A program made the translations under genes and the position numbers. This document shows positions 55,775-64,000 of a stretch of 64,000 bases of DNA, piece after piece. The notes beneath the pieces are model-generated. The model was not told the DNA's origin, ran no database searches, and saw only the letters and a program-made list of their open reading frames with translations. Position 1 is the stretch's first letter. Each line of letters begins with the position of its first letter. This DNA is from Brenneria salicis ATCC 15712 = DSM 30166 (GTDB taxonomy: Bacteria; Pseudomonadota; Gammaproteobacteria; Enterobacterales; Enterobacteriaceae), in NCBI RefSeq assembly GCF_003315515.1, contig NZ_QNRY01000002.1, positions 1-64,000 of the forward strand, in the 5' to 3' direction.

Positions 55775-56368
55775 ATGCAAAAAGTGGTTTTGGCGACCGG
55801 TAATCCCGGTAAAGTGCGTGAACTCGCCAGTCTGCTGGCGGATTTTGGTCTGGATATCGTGGCCCAAACCGAGCTTGGGGTGGATTCCGCCGAAGAAACC
55901 GGTCTGACATTTATTGAAAATGCGATCCTCAAGGCGCGTCACGCCGCACAAATCACCGGCCTGCCCGCCATTGCGGACGACTCCGGGCTGGCGGTGGACG
56001 CCTTAGGCGGCGCACCGGGCATTTATTCCGCACGCTATGCCGGCGTTGACGCCAGCGATCAGCAAAATCTGGAGAAACTGCTGCATACCCTGAAAGCACT
56101 GCCTGACGCGCAGCGCGGCGCCAGTTTCCATTGCGTGCTGGTTTATCTGCGTCATGCGCAAGATCCGACGCCGCTGGTGTGCCACGGTCGCTGGCAAGGC
56201 GTACTGACGCATCAACCCGTCGGCGCGGGCGGTTTTGGTTACGATCCGATCTTCTTCGTACCGGAACTGGGCAAAACCGCCGCCGAACTGACGCGTGAAG
56301 AAAAGAACGCGCAGTCTCATCGCGGTCAGGCGCTACGGTTATTATTGGATGCCCTGCGCCATGCTTAA
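55775..56368 (+). CDS. rdgB: RdgB, XTP/dITP pyrophosphatase
   Basis: 197 residues, E. coli length. Removes deaminated purine triphosphates. [11 protein letters not shown] (about 7), [37 protein letters not shown] and GGFGYDPIF are the Ham1 family motifs. Its last 8 bases overlap hemW. Confidence 0.97.
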   Translation: MQKVVLATGNPGKVRELASLLADFGLDIVAQTELGVDSAEETGLTFIENAILKARHAAQITGLPAIADDSGLAVDALGGAPGIYSARYAGVDASDQQNLEKLLHTLKALPDAQRGASFHCVLVYLRHAQDPTPLVCHGRWQGVLTHQPVGAGGFGYDPIFFVPELGKTAAELTREEKNAQSHRGQALRLLLDALRHA

Positions 56369-57497
56369 ACTGCCGCCGCTCAGCCTGTATCTGCATATTC
56401 CCTGGTGCGTGCAAAAGTGTCCTTATTGCGATTTCAATTCACATGCCCTGAAAGGCGATGTGCCGCATCAGGAATACGTTGAACACCTGCTCGCCGATCT
56501 GGATGCCGATCTGCCGCTGGCGGGCGACCGTCCGCTGCACACCATTTTTATCGGCGGCGGCACCCCCAGCCTGCTGAGCGCGCAAGCCATGCAATCATTG
56601 CTGGACGGCGTGCGGGCGCGGCTGCCTCTCTCGCCTGATGCCGAAATCACCATGGAAGCCAATCCGGGAACGGTTGAAGCCGATCGCTTCAGCGGCTATC
56701 AGCGGGCGGGCATCAACCGGATTTCTATCGGCGTGCAGAGTTTCGATGCGCAAAAGCTGATTCGGCTGGGACGCATTCACGGCCCGCAAGAAGCCAAACG
56801 CGCAGCCAACCTTGCGGCAGGGCTGGGGTTGCGCAGTTTCAACCTCGATCTAATGCACGGGCTGCCGGATCAATCGCTGGCAGAGGCGCTGGACGATCTG
56901 CGTCAGGCCATTGCGCTGAATCCGCCCCACTTGTCGTGGTATCAACTGACCATTGAACCCAACACGCTGTTCAGTTCACGTCCGCCGACATTGCCGGATG
57001 ACGACGCGCTGTGGGATATCTATGAGCAAGGCCATCAGTTGCTGAGCGCAGCCGGCTACCAGCAATACGAAACCTCCGCCTATGCCAAACCAGGTTATCA
57101 ATGTCAGCACAACCTCAACTACTGGCGCTTTGGCGATTATCTGGGCATCGGCTGCGGCGCGCACGGCAAACTGACTTTCAGTGACGGACGCATTCTACGC
57201 ACGGTGAAAACCCGCCACCCACGCGGCTACATGCAGGGTAATTATCTGGACAAACAGCATGACGTGGCGCTTGCAGAGCGGCCTTTCGAGTTTTTCATGA
57301 ACCGTTTTCGTCTGCTGGAAGCCGCGCCGCGTATTGATTTCACCGCCTATACCGGGCTGGATGAAAGCGTTATCCGCGACCAACTGGATCAGGCGCTGGC
57401 ACAAGGCTATCTGAATGAAACCGATACACATTGGCAGGTAACCGAACACGGCAAACTGTTTCTGAATTCGTTGCTGGAACTGTTTTTGGCGGATTAA
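56361..57497 (+). CDS. hemW: HemW, radical SAM heme chaperone
   Basis: 378 residues, E. coli length, from the ATG at 56361 inside the end of rdgB. Radical-SAM Cys triad in [25 protein letters not shown], HemN-like C-terminal domain ([10 protein letters not shown]). It hands heme to respiratory enzymes and is often mislabelled coproporphyrinogen dehydrogenase; the extra Cys of true HemN is missing. Confidence 0.96.
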   Translation: MLKLPPLSLYLHIPWCVQKCPYCDFNSHALKGDVPHQEYVEHLLADLDADLPLAGDRPLHTIFIGGGTPSLLSAQAMQSLLDGVRARLPLSPDAEITMEANPGTVEADRFSGYQRAGINRISIGVQSFDAQKLIRLGRIHGPQEAKRAANLAAGLGLRSFNLDLMHGLPDQSLAEALDDLRQAIALNPPHLSWYQLTIEPNTLFSSRPPTLPDDDALWDIYEQGHQLLSAAGYQQYETSAYAKPGYQCQHNLNYWRFGDYLGIGCGAHGKLTFSDGRILRTVKTRHPRGYMQGNYLDKQHDVALAERPFEFFMNRFRLLEAAPRIDFTAYTGLDESVIRDQLDQALAQGYLNETDTHWQVTEHGKLFLNSLLELFLAD

Positions 57498-57587
57498 GGA
57501 TAAAAATCAACCTTTTCAGACACACGGGATTGAATTTTTTCCGGAGATTATGACAAAGTATAGCGATGTGCAACCCTGCTGGTGACG

Positions 57588-57719
57588 ATGATGAGATTGG
57601 TGAAATTAATAATGGTATCACTGCTGGTGGCGGCAACAGTAAGCGGGTGTAATACCGCTCGCGGCTTTGGCGAGGATGTGCAGAAATTAGGCAGCAAGAT
57701 TTCAAATTCCGCCAGTTGA
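57588..57719 (+). CDS. Entericidin-like small lipoprotein
   Basis: 43 residues, below the usual ORF size limit. Lipoprotein signal with VSGC lipobox (Cys21), then NTARGFGEDVQKLGSKISNSAS, the standard entericidin EcnA/EcnB mature segment. In E. coli ecnA/ecnB is an antidote/toxin pair; only one member is here. Start 57588 or 57591. Weak ribosome site. Followed by a terminator. Confidence 0.85.
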   Translation: MMRLVKLIMVSLLVAATVSGCNTARGFGEDVQKLGSKISNSAS

Positions 57720-57747
57720 CAAGCTCTACGCCCCCTTTGGCTAACAG

Positions 57748-57776
57748 ACCCGCCGCGATGACGCAGCGGGTTTTTT
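57748..57776 (+). terminator. Terminator after the entericidin-like gene
   Basis: ACCCGC/GCGGGT closing stem around CG-rich inner sequence, followed by six Ts. It abuts the elaA stop codon on the other strand. Confidence 0.72.
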
Positions 57777-58233
57777 ACGCCGGATAAAAACGCATATCGA
57801 TATGCGCAATGCCATCCTCGTCATAGATCTCGCCCGTCGCCACAAAACCAAAACCGGCATAAAAGCGTTGCAGATGAACTTGTGCGGACAGAAACACCGG
57901 TTTTTGCGGCCAGTGACGAGCGCAGGCAAACAACGCCTGTTCCATCAGTTGATGTCCCAAGTGCCGTCCCATGACATGGGGCGCGACGATCACCCGTCCG
58001 ATAGCCGCCGCCTCATTGCCCGGATGCGGCGCCAACAGCCGCGCATAAACCGCCAGTTTATTGTTATCATAAGCCGCGATATGGCGATTGCCGTCAACCA
58101 CATCACGTCCGTCGATATCCTGATACGGGCAGCTTTGTTCAACCACAAAAACCTGATTACGCAAGGCCAGAATGTCATGTAATGCATAGACATTCAGATC
58201 CTCAATTCCCCAGTCATGCCAAACCAGATTCAT
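57775..58233 (-). CDS. elaA: ElaA, GNAT-family acetyltransferase
   Basis: 152 residues (E. coli 153). GNAT fold: LRNQVFVVEQSCPYQDIDGRD, acetyl-CoA loop IGRVIVAPHVMGRHLGHQLM (about 77-97), and LQRFYAGFGFVATGEIYDEDGIAHIDM. Acceptor substrate unknown. Eight bases after lplT, same strand. Confidence 0.92.
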   Translation of the reverse strand: MNLVWHDWGIEDLNVYALHDILALRNQVFVVEQSCPYQDIDGRDVVDGNRHIAAYDNNKLAVYARLLAPHPGNEAAAIGRVIVAPHVMGRHLGHQLMEQALFACARHWPQKPVFLSAQVHLQRFYAGFGFVATGEIYDEDGIAHIDMRFYPA

Positions 58234-58240
58234 CGGTGTC

Positions 58241-59467
58241 TTAAGATCCTGTCTGATGATTATCCTGACGCCGCCGGGCGAAAATCAGCCATACCCACAA
58301 CAAGACTATCGCCAACGCAAACAATACGCCGAACCCGATACCGATGGTGATGACCGATACTCCCAGTTTCACTACCAGCGAGTAAAGCCCCAGCATCAGC
58401 AACATGGCGCCGTTTTCCCCCAGGTTCTGGACGGCGATGGCGTTGCCTGCGCCGACGCTGGCCTTGCCGCGCGCCTGTAACAACGCATTGAGCGGCACAA
58501 TGAAAAAGCCGCCCAGCGCGCCGAGCAAAATCAGTAAGCCATAGGCGCTGATCAGGTTGTGCTGAAGAGTAAAAATCACCACCGCCACGCCAATCAGCAC
58601 GCCAGCCGGCATACAACACTGTACGGTCTTGAGCGTAATCAGTCTGGCCGCCGCGCCTGCCCCCAGCACAATCCCCACCGCAACCATCGCGTTGAGCAAT
58701 GTCGGCGTCGCGTTATCCGTGATGCCCAGCGCCAACGGCACCCATAGCACCAGCAGGAAACGCAGCGTCACGCCCGCGCCCCAGAACAGGCTGGTGCCTA
58801 GCAGCGAAAAGCGGGTTTCCCCATCGCGCCACAACACCCGACAGGCGGAAAAAAAGCGGCGAGTCATCCGCACCGGATGCCAGGGCTGTCCCGGACGGGC
58901 GGCATTAAGTCGCGGGATCAACAGATTGGCGCCCAGCGCAATACCGTAGGCGACGGCGCAAATCGCCAGCGCCGCAGGCAGGTTCCAGTCAGCCAGCACC
59001 CCTCCGGCAACCGAACCGGTGAGGATCGCCGCGATAGTCGAGGCTTCCATCAGGCCATTGGCTTTAACCAGTTGATCGCCACCGGTGATCTCGCCCAGAA
59101 TGCCGTACTTGGCAGGCGAGTAAGCGGCAGCCCCCACGCCCACCAGCGTATAGCCCAGAAACGGATTGCCGCCGACGAAAATCAGCAGCGCCCCCACCAG
59201 CTTCAGGCCATTGGCGAACATCATCACCCGCCCTTTGGCAAAGCTGTCCGCCACCTGCCCGACGAAAGGCGCCAGAATGATATACGCCGCCACAAAGCCC
59301 ATCTGTAAAAACGGCTGGCTCCAGTCGGGGTAAACGAGTTGTTTGATCAACGCGATGGTGGCGAACAGCAGCGCATTGTCACCAAAGGCGGAAAAGAACT
59401 GCGCGATAATGACCGCGCTCATGCTACGCGACAACAACGGCGTCGCGGATCCCGGCGTCTGATTCAT
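58241..59467 (-). CDS. lplT: Lysophospholipid transporter LplT
   Basis: 408 residues (E. coli 397), major-facilitator protein with about 12 helices. Flips lysophospholipids inward for reacylation by Aas. Family segments: [54 protein letters not shown]. Its start overlaps the aas stop as ATGA, so both are translationally coupled. Confidence 0.95.
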   Translation of the reverse strand: MNQTPGSATPLLSRSMSAVIIAQFFSAFGDNALLFATIALIKQLVYPDWSQPFLQMGFVAAYIILAPFVGQVADSFAKGRVMMFANGLKLVGALLIFVGGNPFLGYTLVGVGAAAYSPAKYGILGEITGGDQLVKANGLMEASTIAAILTGSVAGGVLADWNLPAALAICAVAYGIALGANLLIPRLNAARPGQPWHPVRMTRRFFSACRVLWRDGETRFSLLGTSLFWGAGVTLRFLLVLWVPLALGITDNATPTLLNAMVAVGIVLGAGAAARLITLKTVQCCMPAGVLIGVAVVIFTLQHNLISAYGLLILLGALGGFFIVPLNALLQARGKASVGAGNAIAVQNLGENGAMLLMLGLYSLVVKLGVSVITIGIGFGVLFALAIVLLWVWLIFARRRQDNHQTGS

Positions 59468-61680
59468 GATGCCTGCTCCGGTTGTTCGGCACTCGGTTGT
59501 TCGCCCGTGGATTGGCCGACGATGGATTGCCCGTCGCCAGATTGCTCAGCCATCTGGCGCAAGGCGACAAAATCAGGTTTACCGCTGCCCAGCAACGGCA
59601 ATGCCTTCACGCAGCGAATATCACGCGGCACCGTCAGTTCAGGCACGCCGCCTGCGCGCGCCTGCGCCAGCAGTTTCTCACGGGTTAGCTCGCTGTCGGT
59701 GGTAAACAACACCAGCGCTTCACCTTTGTTGCTGTCGCTTTTGGCGCTGGCGGCATGTTGCGCGTCCGGCGAAACTTTTATCGCCAGTTGTTCCACGCTT
59801 TCCAGCGAAACCATCTCGCCCGCCAGCTTCGCGAAGCGTTTTACCCGCCCGATAATGGTACAGAATCCTTTGGCGTCGAGTTCGACGATATCGCCGGTGT
59901 CATACCAACCCGCCTGCCATTCGCCCTGCGCGTTTTCCGCCGTCGGCGCTTCCAGCACTCCTGGATGTTCAACCCGCAGATAGCCTTTCATGATATTTGG
60001 CCCGCGTAGTTGCAAGCGACCGCCGCGCGCAATCCCCGGCACGTCGATCAGCCGGGATTCCATTTCCGGCAGCAAACGGCCCACGGAATGAATTTTGATC
60101 GCCATCGGCACATTGATCGCCACCACCGGCGCGCACTCCGTCACGCCATAGCCTTCCAGAATGCGGATGCCGAATTTGTCCTGCCATAGCTGGCGGGTCG
60201 ACTCCGACAGTTTTTCCGCTCCGGCCACCACATAGCGCAAACGGGCAAAATCATACGGATGGGCAAAACGCGCATAGTTACCCAGAAAGGTGGACGTGCC
60301 AAACAGCACGGTGCAGTTCTGGTCATACACCAGTTCCGGCACAATCCGGTAGTGCAGCGGGCTGGGATAAAGAAACACTCTGGCGCCGGTGATCAACGGC
60401 GTGAGCAACCCGACCGTCAATCCAAAAGCATGGAAGAGCGGCAATGCCGACATAAAGCGATCACGCGGGGTGAAATCCGCCACGGTGCGGATCTGCTCGA
60501 CGTTCGCCAGCAAGCTGTCATGCGAGTGCACCACGCCTTTCGGCGCGCCTTCCGAACCAGAGGTAAACAGCACAATCGCGGCATCCTGCGCCTGCTGCGG
60601 CAACATGGCTTTGGCCGGAAACAGCAAATGAAACAGGATCCACAGCTTATCGGCCAGCGTCACGGTGTCTTTCAAATCCTCCAGATAAACCCAGTTGGCC
60701 TCACTCACCCGCACCGGCAAATCGGTCAACTTGCCTTTTTCCAAAAACTGGCGGGAAGTCACAATGGTTTTGATCGTGGCGGCTCGCATGGCGCTTTGCA
60801 GCCCTTTGGCCCCCGCCGTGTAATTCAGCATCGCCGGCACGCGGTTACGCAGCGTCGCACCCAAAATAGCGGCGGCGGTGACAGTGGCGTTAGGCAGCAA
60901 AAATCCCACATGCTCATCCGCCTGAGTAAAACGTTGCAGAATGCGCGCGACGCCGAGCGATTTTTTCAGTAAACCCTGATAGCTGTCTTCCTGGAACGAA
61001 ATGTCCGCAATAGATGGTGAACTGCGCCCATAACGCCCGCGGGCGGCCAAAAACGCCTGATATAGCGTGTGGCTTGGACGCGTGGTCATTCTCGCCGCCA
61101 TCATGATCTGATGCAGATGCTCCCCGGCCAGAATACGCCGTTCTCTGGCGCTGTTAGCCTCTGGCATCGGCAGCCGGGTGGGGGGCAGGTAACTGAGGTT
61201 TATCTGTGGAAACCAATGGCGTTTAACGACGCCTCGCAGACGACCAAACGGTGAAAGCTCCGCGCCGTCAATACGTACCGGAATCAGCGTCGCGCCTGAT
61301 TTCGCCGCCACAAACGCCGCGCCGCTGTATATTTTCATCAGCGAGCCCGTGACGGTGATACGGCCTTCGGGGAAGACCACCACCGGCTGTCCGCGCTCTA
61401 TCAGCTTAATCAACCGTTTGATGGCCAACGGTTTGGTGGGGTCCAGCGGCATAAAATCGATGTAGGGTCGCAACCAGCGGATATACCAGCGCTCAGAAAT
61501 AGAGGAATAGACGGCAAAAACCGGCTTTATGGGTAAGAACAGTACCAGTAGCACGCCATCAAGAAAAGAAACGTGGTTGGGTGTAATCAGCAATTTTTCT
61601 TGCTGAAAATGGCTGCTGTCGCCCTCAATCCTAATGCGGTACAAACGGCGGAAAACCCAACGTAACAAGGTATAAATCAT
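59464..61680 (-). CDS. aas: Aas, 2-acyl-lysoPE acyltransferase / acyl-ACP synthetase
   Basis: 738 residues (E. coli 719). N-terminal PlsC acyltransferase domain ([10 protein letters not shown]4D; FPEGRIT), C-terminal AMP-binding acyl-ACP synthetase domain ([41 protein letters not shown]). Reacylates lysophosphatidylethanolamine. The ATG at 61680 with GGGAG is preferred to one 12 bases upstream. The C-terminus has an extra Gln/Ser/Glu-rich tail of about 25 residues with a G-Q-S-type repeat. Confidence 0.95.
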   Translation of the reverse strand: MIYTLLRWVFRRLYRIRIEGDSSHFQQEKLLITPNHVSFLDGVLLVLFLPIKPVFAVYSSISERWYIRWLRPYIDFMPLDPTKPLAIKRLIKLIERGQPVVVFPEGRITVTGSLMKIYSGAAFVAAKSGATLIPVRIDGAELSPFGRLRGVVKRHWFPQINLSYLPPTRLPMPEANSARERRILAGEHLHQIMMAARMTTRPSHTLYQAFLAARGRYGRSSPSIADISFQEDSYQGLLKKSLGVARILQRFTQADEHVGFLLPNATVTAAAILGATLRNRVPAMLNYTAGAKGLQSAMRAATIKTIVTSRQFLEKGKLTDLPVRVSEANWVYLEDLKDTVTLADKLWILFHLLFPAKAMLPQQAQDAAIVLFTSGSEGAPKGVVHSHDSLLANVEQIRTVADFTPRDRFMSALPLFHAFGLTVGLLTPLITGARVFLYPSPLHYRIVPELVYDQNCTVLFGTSTFLGNYARFAHPYDFARLRYVVAGAEKLSESTRQLWQDKFGIRILEGYGVTECAPVVAINVPMAIKIHSVGRLLPEMESRLIDVPGIARGGRLQLRGPNIMKGYLRVEHPGVLEAPTAENAQGEWQAGWYDTGDIVELDAKGFCTIIGRVKRFAKLAGEMVSLESVEQLAIKVSPDAQHAASAKSDSNKGEALVLFTTDSELTREKLLAQARAGGVPELTVPRDIRCVKALPLLGSGKPDFVALRQMAEQSGDGQSIVGQSTGEQPSAEQPEQAS

Positions 61681-61846
61681 GTCTTCTCCCATAGACAGAT
61701 AAACAATGTCGCCTGCGCCAGAGCAGGTCAGTCGGTCACCACGTCAAAATACGCCAGTGACCTGTCTTCCAACAGCATAACCGACACCAGGCTGACGGCA
61801 AGATAACGTATCAGGGTAATTTATCTTTATTTGTATAAACGCGGGG

Positions 61847-61936
61847 AAAAAAAACCTACGCGTCCGCGTAGGTTGGTGTAATCAAATGGTTCAATGTACA
61901 GAGCACATTGATATATCACCAATCAATACCTCTGGG
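61847..61936 (-). ncRNA. omrA: OmrA/OmrB-type regulatory sRNA
   Basis: Minus-strand 5' end CCCAGAGGTATTGATTGGTG is the invariant seed region of OmrA/OmrB, and the 3' end is the terminator AACCTACGC/GCGTAGGTT followed by eight Ts; total about 90 nt. In E. coli the OmpR-activated omrA/omrB pair lies next to aas, as here, and represses outer-membrane proteins with Hfq. Only one copy was seen; the variable middle does not decide OmrA versus OmrB. A TAAAGT -10 lies about 8 bases upstream. Confidence 0.93.
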
Positions 61937-62368
61937 ACTTGATACTTTAGAGAGGTAGCCGTGCATAAACCAGCGTAGAATCGCAAGCGTTAACCTCTAA
62001 GTGCAACCAACTGTAAAATTCTACCGTATCCTGTAAGTATCAGGAGATCCCGGTCCGACAGCGCTACGTCGGGACGAATAGTCGCTTGTCTGGCCGACCG
62101 GCGTCAGGTTGCTCGCTGTAATCAACCACCCGCTTTATTTTCGGCCAACAACATCTTTGTTTGGCGAATAAAATAGAAACTCGCCCCCTCATTCCTTATG
62201 CTCTCTGAAATGAGATAACCCCGGTATTTTCGCTATTAATACTTAATCATTTTCAATGCGGTAATGAGAAAAGCGGATCATTGAGTCCAAATCGTGGATG
62301 CTGGAAATCGTCAGCGCTCAGGTGAGGGAAAAAAGTCGGTTGCGCCAACAACGGATAATCCGCGTGGC
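61937..62368. other. Upstream region of the sRNA, to the end of cdaR
   Basis: 432 bp. The part nearest 61936 should carry the sRNA promoter and OmpR sites. The remainder holds no gene, second sRNA copy or clear terminator that could be recognised. Confidence 0.45.
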
Positions 62369-63523
62369 CTATTCATCATCCAACTGTACGGCAACATACA
62401 GCAGAAAACGGTCGTCGAAATTTGCCAGATTAAGGCCTGTCAGTTCAGAAATACGATGTAACCGATAGTCCAGCGTATTCTTGTGAATGAAAAGCGCATT
62501 GGCTGTGACAGCCGCTTGCAAATTATGGCTAAACCACGTATGCAGCGTTTTTCTGAAGACGCCATTGTTGTCCATCGCTTTTAAACGACGCAGTGGACGA
62601 ACAAGCTCATTGGCCTGCCATCCTCCGCGTAAACTATCGAGCAGAACCGGAAGCTCCATATCCTGATAATAATAACACTGTACATCCGGCATGCGCTGCT
62701 TACCCACTTTCATGGTTGTTTTGGCGGTATGATATGAACGTTCGACGCCGCCGTCACCGGGGAAGAAGTTGCCCAACGCCAAGCGTACACGAAGCGTGCT
62801 TTCCTCTTGTAGCCGACGATATAACTTTTCCATCCGCCGTTTGTGTTCCCCCGGTTCCCAGCGTTCCGCGTGAATAAACGCGGACTTTAGCACCACCATC
62901 TCCGTCAAAGAAACGATAGCCATCAGGTCATCTTTATCGCTTTCCATCAGCAGCGACTGCAATTGCTGTAATTCGGTCATGGCGGTGCTGACGCCCAACT
63001 GCCCGCTATCCAACTCGACAATCATCGCAATGCGGGGTTTTTGCAGATCGACCCCTAAGCGCTGCGCCCATTCGTATAATGTGGGCGAGTAGGCCGTCGT
63101 GCGCACCAGATTTAGCACCAGTTCTTCGCGCAAACGACTGTTTTGCGCCAGTAGCTGGAGCAATCGGGCCTGTTCCAGCATCATTTCCGCCGTCATGCAA
63201 ACCAGCTCACCATATTGACGCAGCCCGGCGGGATCGCCCGTCAGTCCAATCACCCCGACAATGTTGCTATTTAAACGCAACGGCAGATTAATACCCGGTT
63301 TTACTCCCTGTAACGTATGCATGGACGCATCGTCGATATTGACAATCCGCTCCTGCGTCAATGCCAGCAACGCACCCTCATGTATTTCTCCCACTCGTTC
63401 TTTATCGCCGCTACCGATAATCCGCCCTTTTGCATCCATGACATTGACGTTACAATCAATAATCTGCATGGTTCGCTCAACAATAGAACGCGCCAATTTT
63501 TCATCAAAATCATAGTCAGCCAT
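62369..63523 (-). CDS. cdaR: CdaR, sugar-diacid regulator
   Basis: 384 residues (E. coli 385). N-terminal diacid-recognition domain (DEKLARSIVERTMQIIDCNVNVMD; IGLTGDP), central GGDEF-like region, C-terminal PucR-type HTH (NALFIHKNTLDYRLHRISELTGL). Activates glucarate/galactarate/glycerate genes in E. coli. It lies next to a glycerate kinase gene on the same strand, matching that regulon. Confidence 0.94.
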   Translation of the reverse strand: MADYDFDEKLARSIVERTMQIIDCNVNVMDAKGRIIGSGDKERVGEIHEGALLALTQERIVNIDDASMHTLQGVKPGINLPLRLNSNIVGVIGLTGDPAGLRQYGELVCMTAEMMLEQARLLQLLAQNSRLREELVLNLVRTTAYSPTLYEWAQRLGVDLQKPRIAMIVELDSGQLGVSTAMTELQQLQSLLMESDKDDLMAIVSLTEMVVLKSAFIHAERWEPGEHKRRMEKLYRRLQEESTLRVRLALGNFFPGDGGVERSYHTAKTTMKVGKQRMPDVQCYYYQDMELPVLLDSLRGGWQANELVRPLRRLKAMDNNGVFRKTLHTWFSHNLQAAVTANALFIHKNTLDYRLHRISELTGLNLANFDDRFLLYVAVQLDDE

Positions 63524-63699
63524 CAGTTATCCTCAGCGTGACGACATAAAAAGTAATACGGCGATTAAATTCTCATTTAATGTCGATTCATCCCTGGAAC
63601 AACGCTATCTATGCCGATTTTAAATAACACCGCGCTCATCATTATTACAACGGTATAAATAGTATGAGCATAACATACTTATCGCTGTCTAATTTTGAC

Positions 63700-63731
63700 A
63701 TGCAGGCTGGCGGACATCCGCCAGCCTGCAT
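63700..63731. terminator. Perfect hairpin downstream of the glycerate kinase gene
   Basis: 15-bp stem ATGCAGGCTGGCGGA with its exact complement and a 2-base gap. No T-tract on either strand, so termination is probable but unproven. 20 bases after the kinase stop. Confidence 0.6.
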
Positions 63732-63751
63732 ACCCAAAGGTAATAAATATT

Positions 63752-64000
63752 TCAATGCGTAACGGACGCGAGTTTAATTAACCGACCGATATTTTCACAG
63801 GCATGCTCCATATTTAACGGCCCTTCCTGTAATAATTCATCAATACTTTTCGCATGCGGAATGATACTAAAAATCGCATCAATACCTTCCTGATAGAGAT
63901 CGTCCACGCCGCTGCCCACACAACCAGATACGGCAATAACCGGTACATTCTTCTCCTTCGCGGTTTTGGCTACACCGTGAGGGGTTTTACCGAATTTGGT
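63752..64000 (-). CDS. Glycerate kinase, C-terminal part (cut by window edge)
   Basis: 82 residues to the stop codon: TKFGKTPHGVAKTAKEKNVPVIAV, then SGCVG, DDLYQEGIDAIFSI and ENIGRLIKLA. This is the C-terminal end of GarK/GlxK-type glycerate 2-kinases. Same strand as cdaR and upstream of it by 228 bp. The 5' part lies outside the window. GarK and GlxK cannot be told apart here. Confidence 0.88.
   Translation of the reverse strand, partial: TKFGKTPHGVAKTAKEKNVPVIAVSGCVGSGVDDLYQEGIDAIFSIIPHAKSIDELLQEGPLNMEHACENIGRLIKLASVTH

Overview
The window is chromosomal DNA from a member of the Enterobacterales. Almost every housekeeping gene is a close, full-length counterpart of an E. coli gene and sits in familiar blocks: hldE-glnE-ygiF, ygiM-cca, uppP/folB/plsY, ppa-ytfP-tamB-tamA-msrA-ytfL, rpsF-priB-rpsR-rplI and rlmB-rnr-nsrR. 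The yggS-proC-yggT-yggU-rdgB-hemW order, the OmrA/B-type sRNA beside aas and the glycerate kinase/cdaR pair fit a plant-associated relative such as Brenneria, Pectobacterium or Dickeya. The genus cannot be fixed from sequence reading alone.

Layout. 1-0.7 kb: 3' end of an IS630-type transposase and a small FlxA-like gene. 0.7-9 kb (minus strand): ypeB-ligA, then hldE-glnE-ygiF; the ligA/hldE junction is unusual because ligA normally follows zipA. 9-15 kb: ygiM, cca, uppP, folB, plsY and a chemoreceptor with a flagellar-type promoter. 15-29.6 kb: ppa, the TamA/TamB outer-membrane assembly pair, msrA, ytfL, ytfK, cysQ, cpdB, a DUF2502 gene and fklB. 29.8-37.9 kb: ytfB, the rpsF-priB-rpsR-rplI operon, a Hcp remnant, yjfP, bsmA, yjfL and rlmB-rnr-nsrR.

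38-46 kb is the centrepiece: a complete iron-only (third type) nitrogenase locus on the minus strand. The order is anfH-anfD-anfG-anfK, a HEPN-like gene, a flavin/heme split-barrel gene, anfO, then the activator gene anfA. A textbook sigma-54 promoter precedes anfH, and a perfect 36-bp palindrome containing GTAC-N6-GTAC lies between anfO and anfA. The locus sits next to nsrR, where Enterobacterales normally have purA, so it looks like an insertion or rearrangement. No cofactor-assembly genes (nifB, nifU, nifS, nifV) are present, so the system must rely on nif genes elsewhere.

46-52 kb continues as an accessory-looking stretch: a glutamine amidotransferase, a second chemoreceptor, a CodA-type deaminase with altered active-site residues, and a PAS-PAS-GAF-GGDEF gene broken by a one-base insertion in a T7 run plus an amber codon. 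52-58 kb returns to the core (yggR, yggS, proC, yggT, yggU, rdgB, hemW, an entericidin-like lipoprotein, elaA). 58-64 kb holds lplT-aas, an OmrA/B sRNA, cdaR and the 3' end of a glycerate kinase gene.
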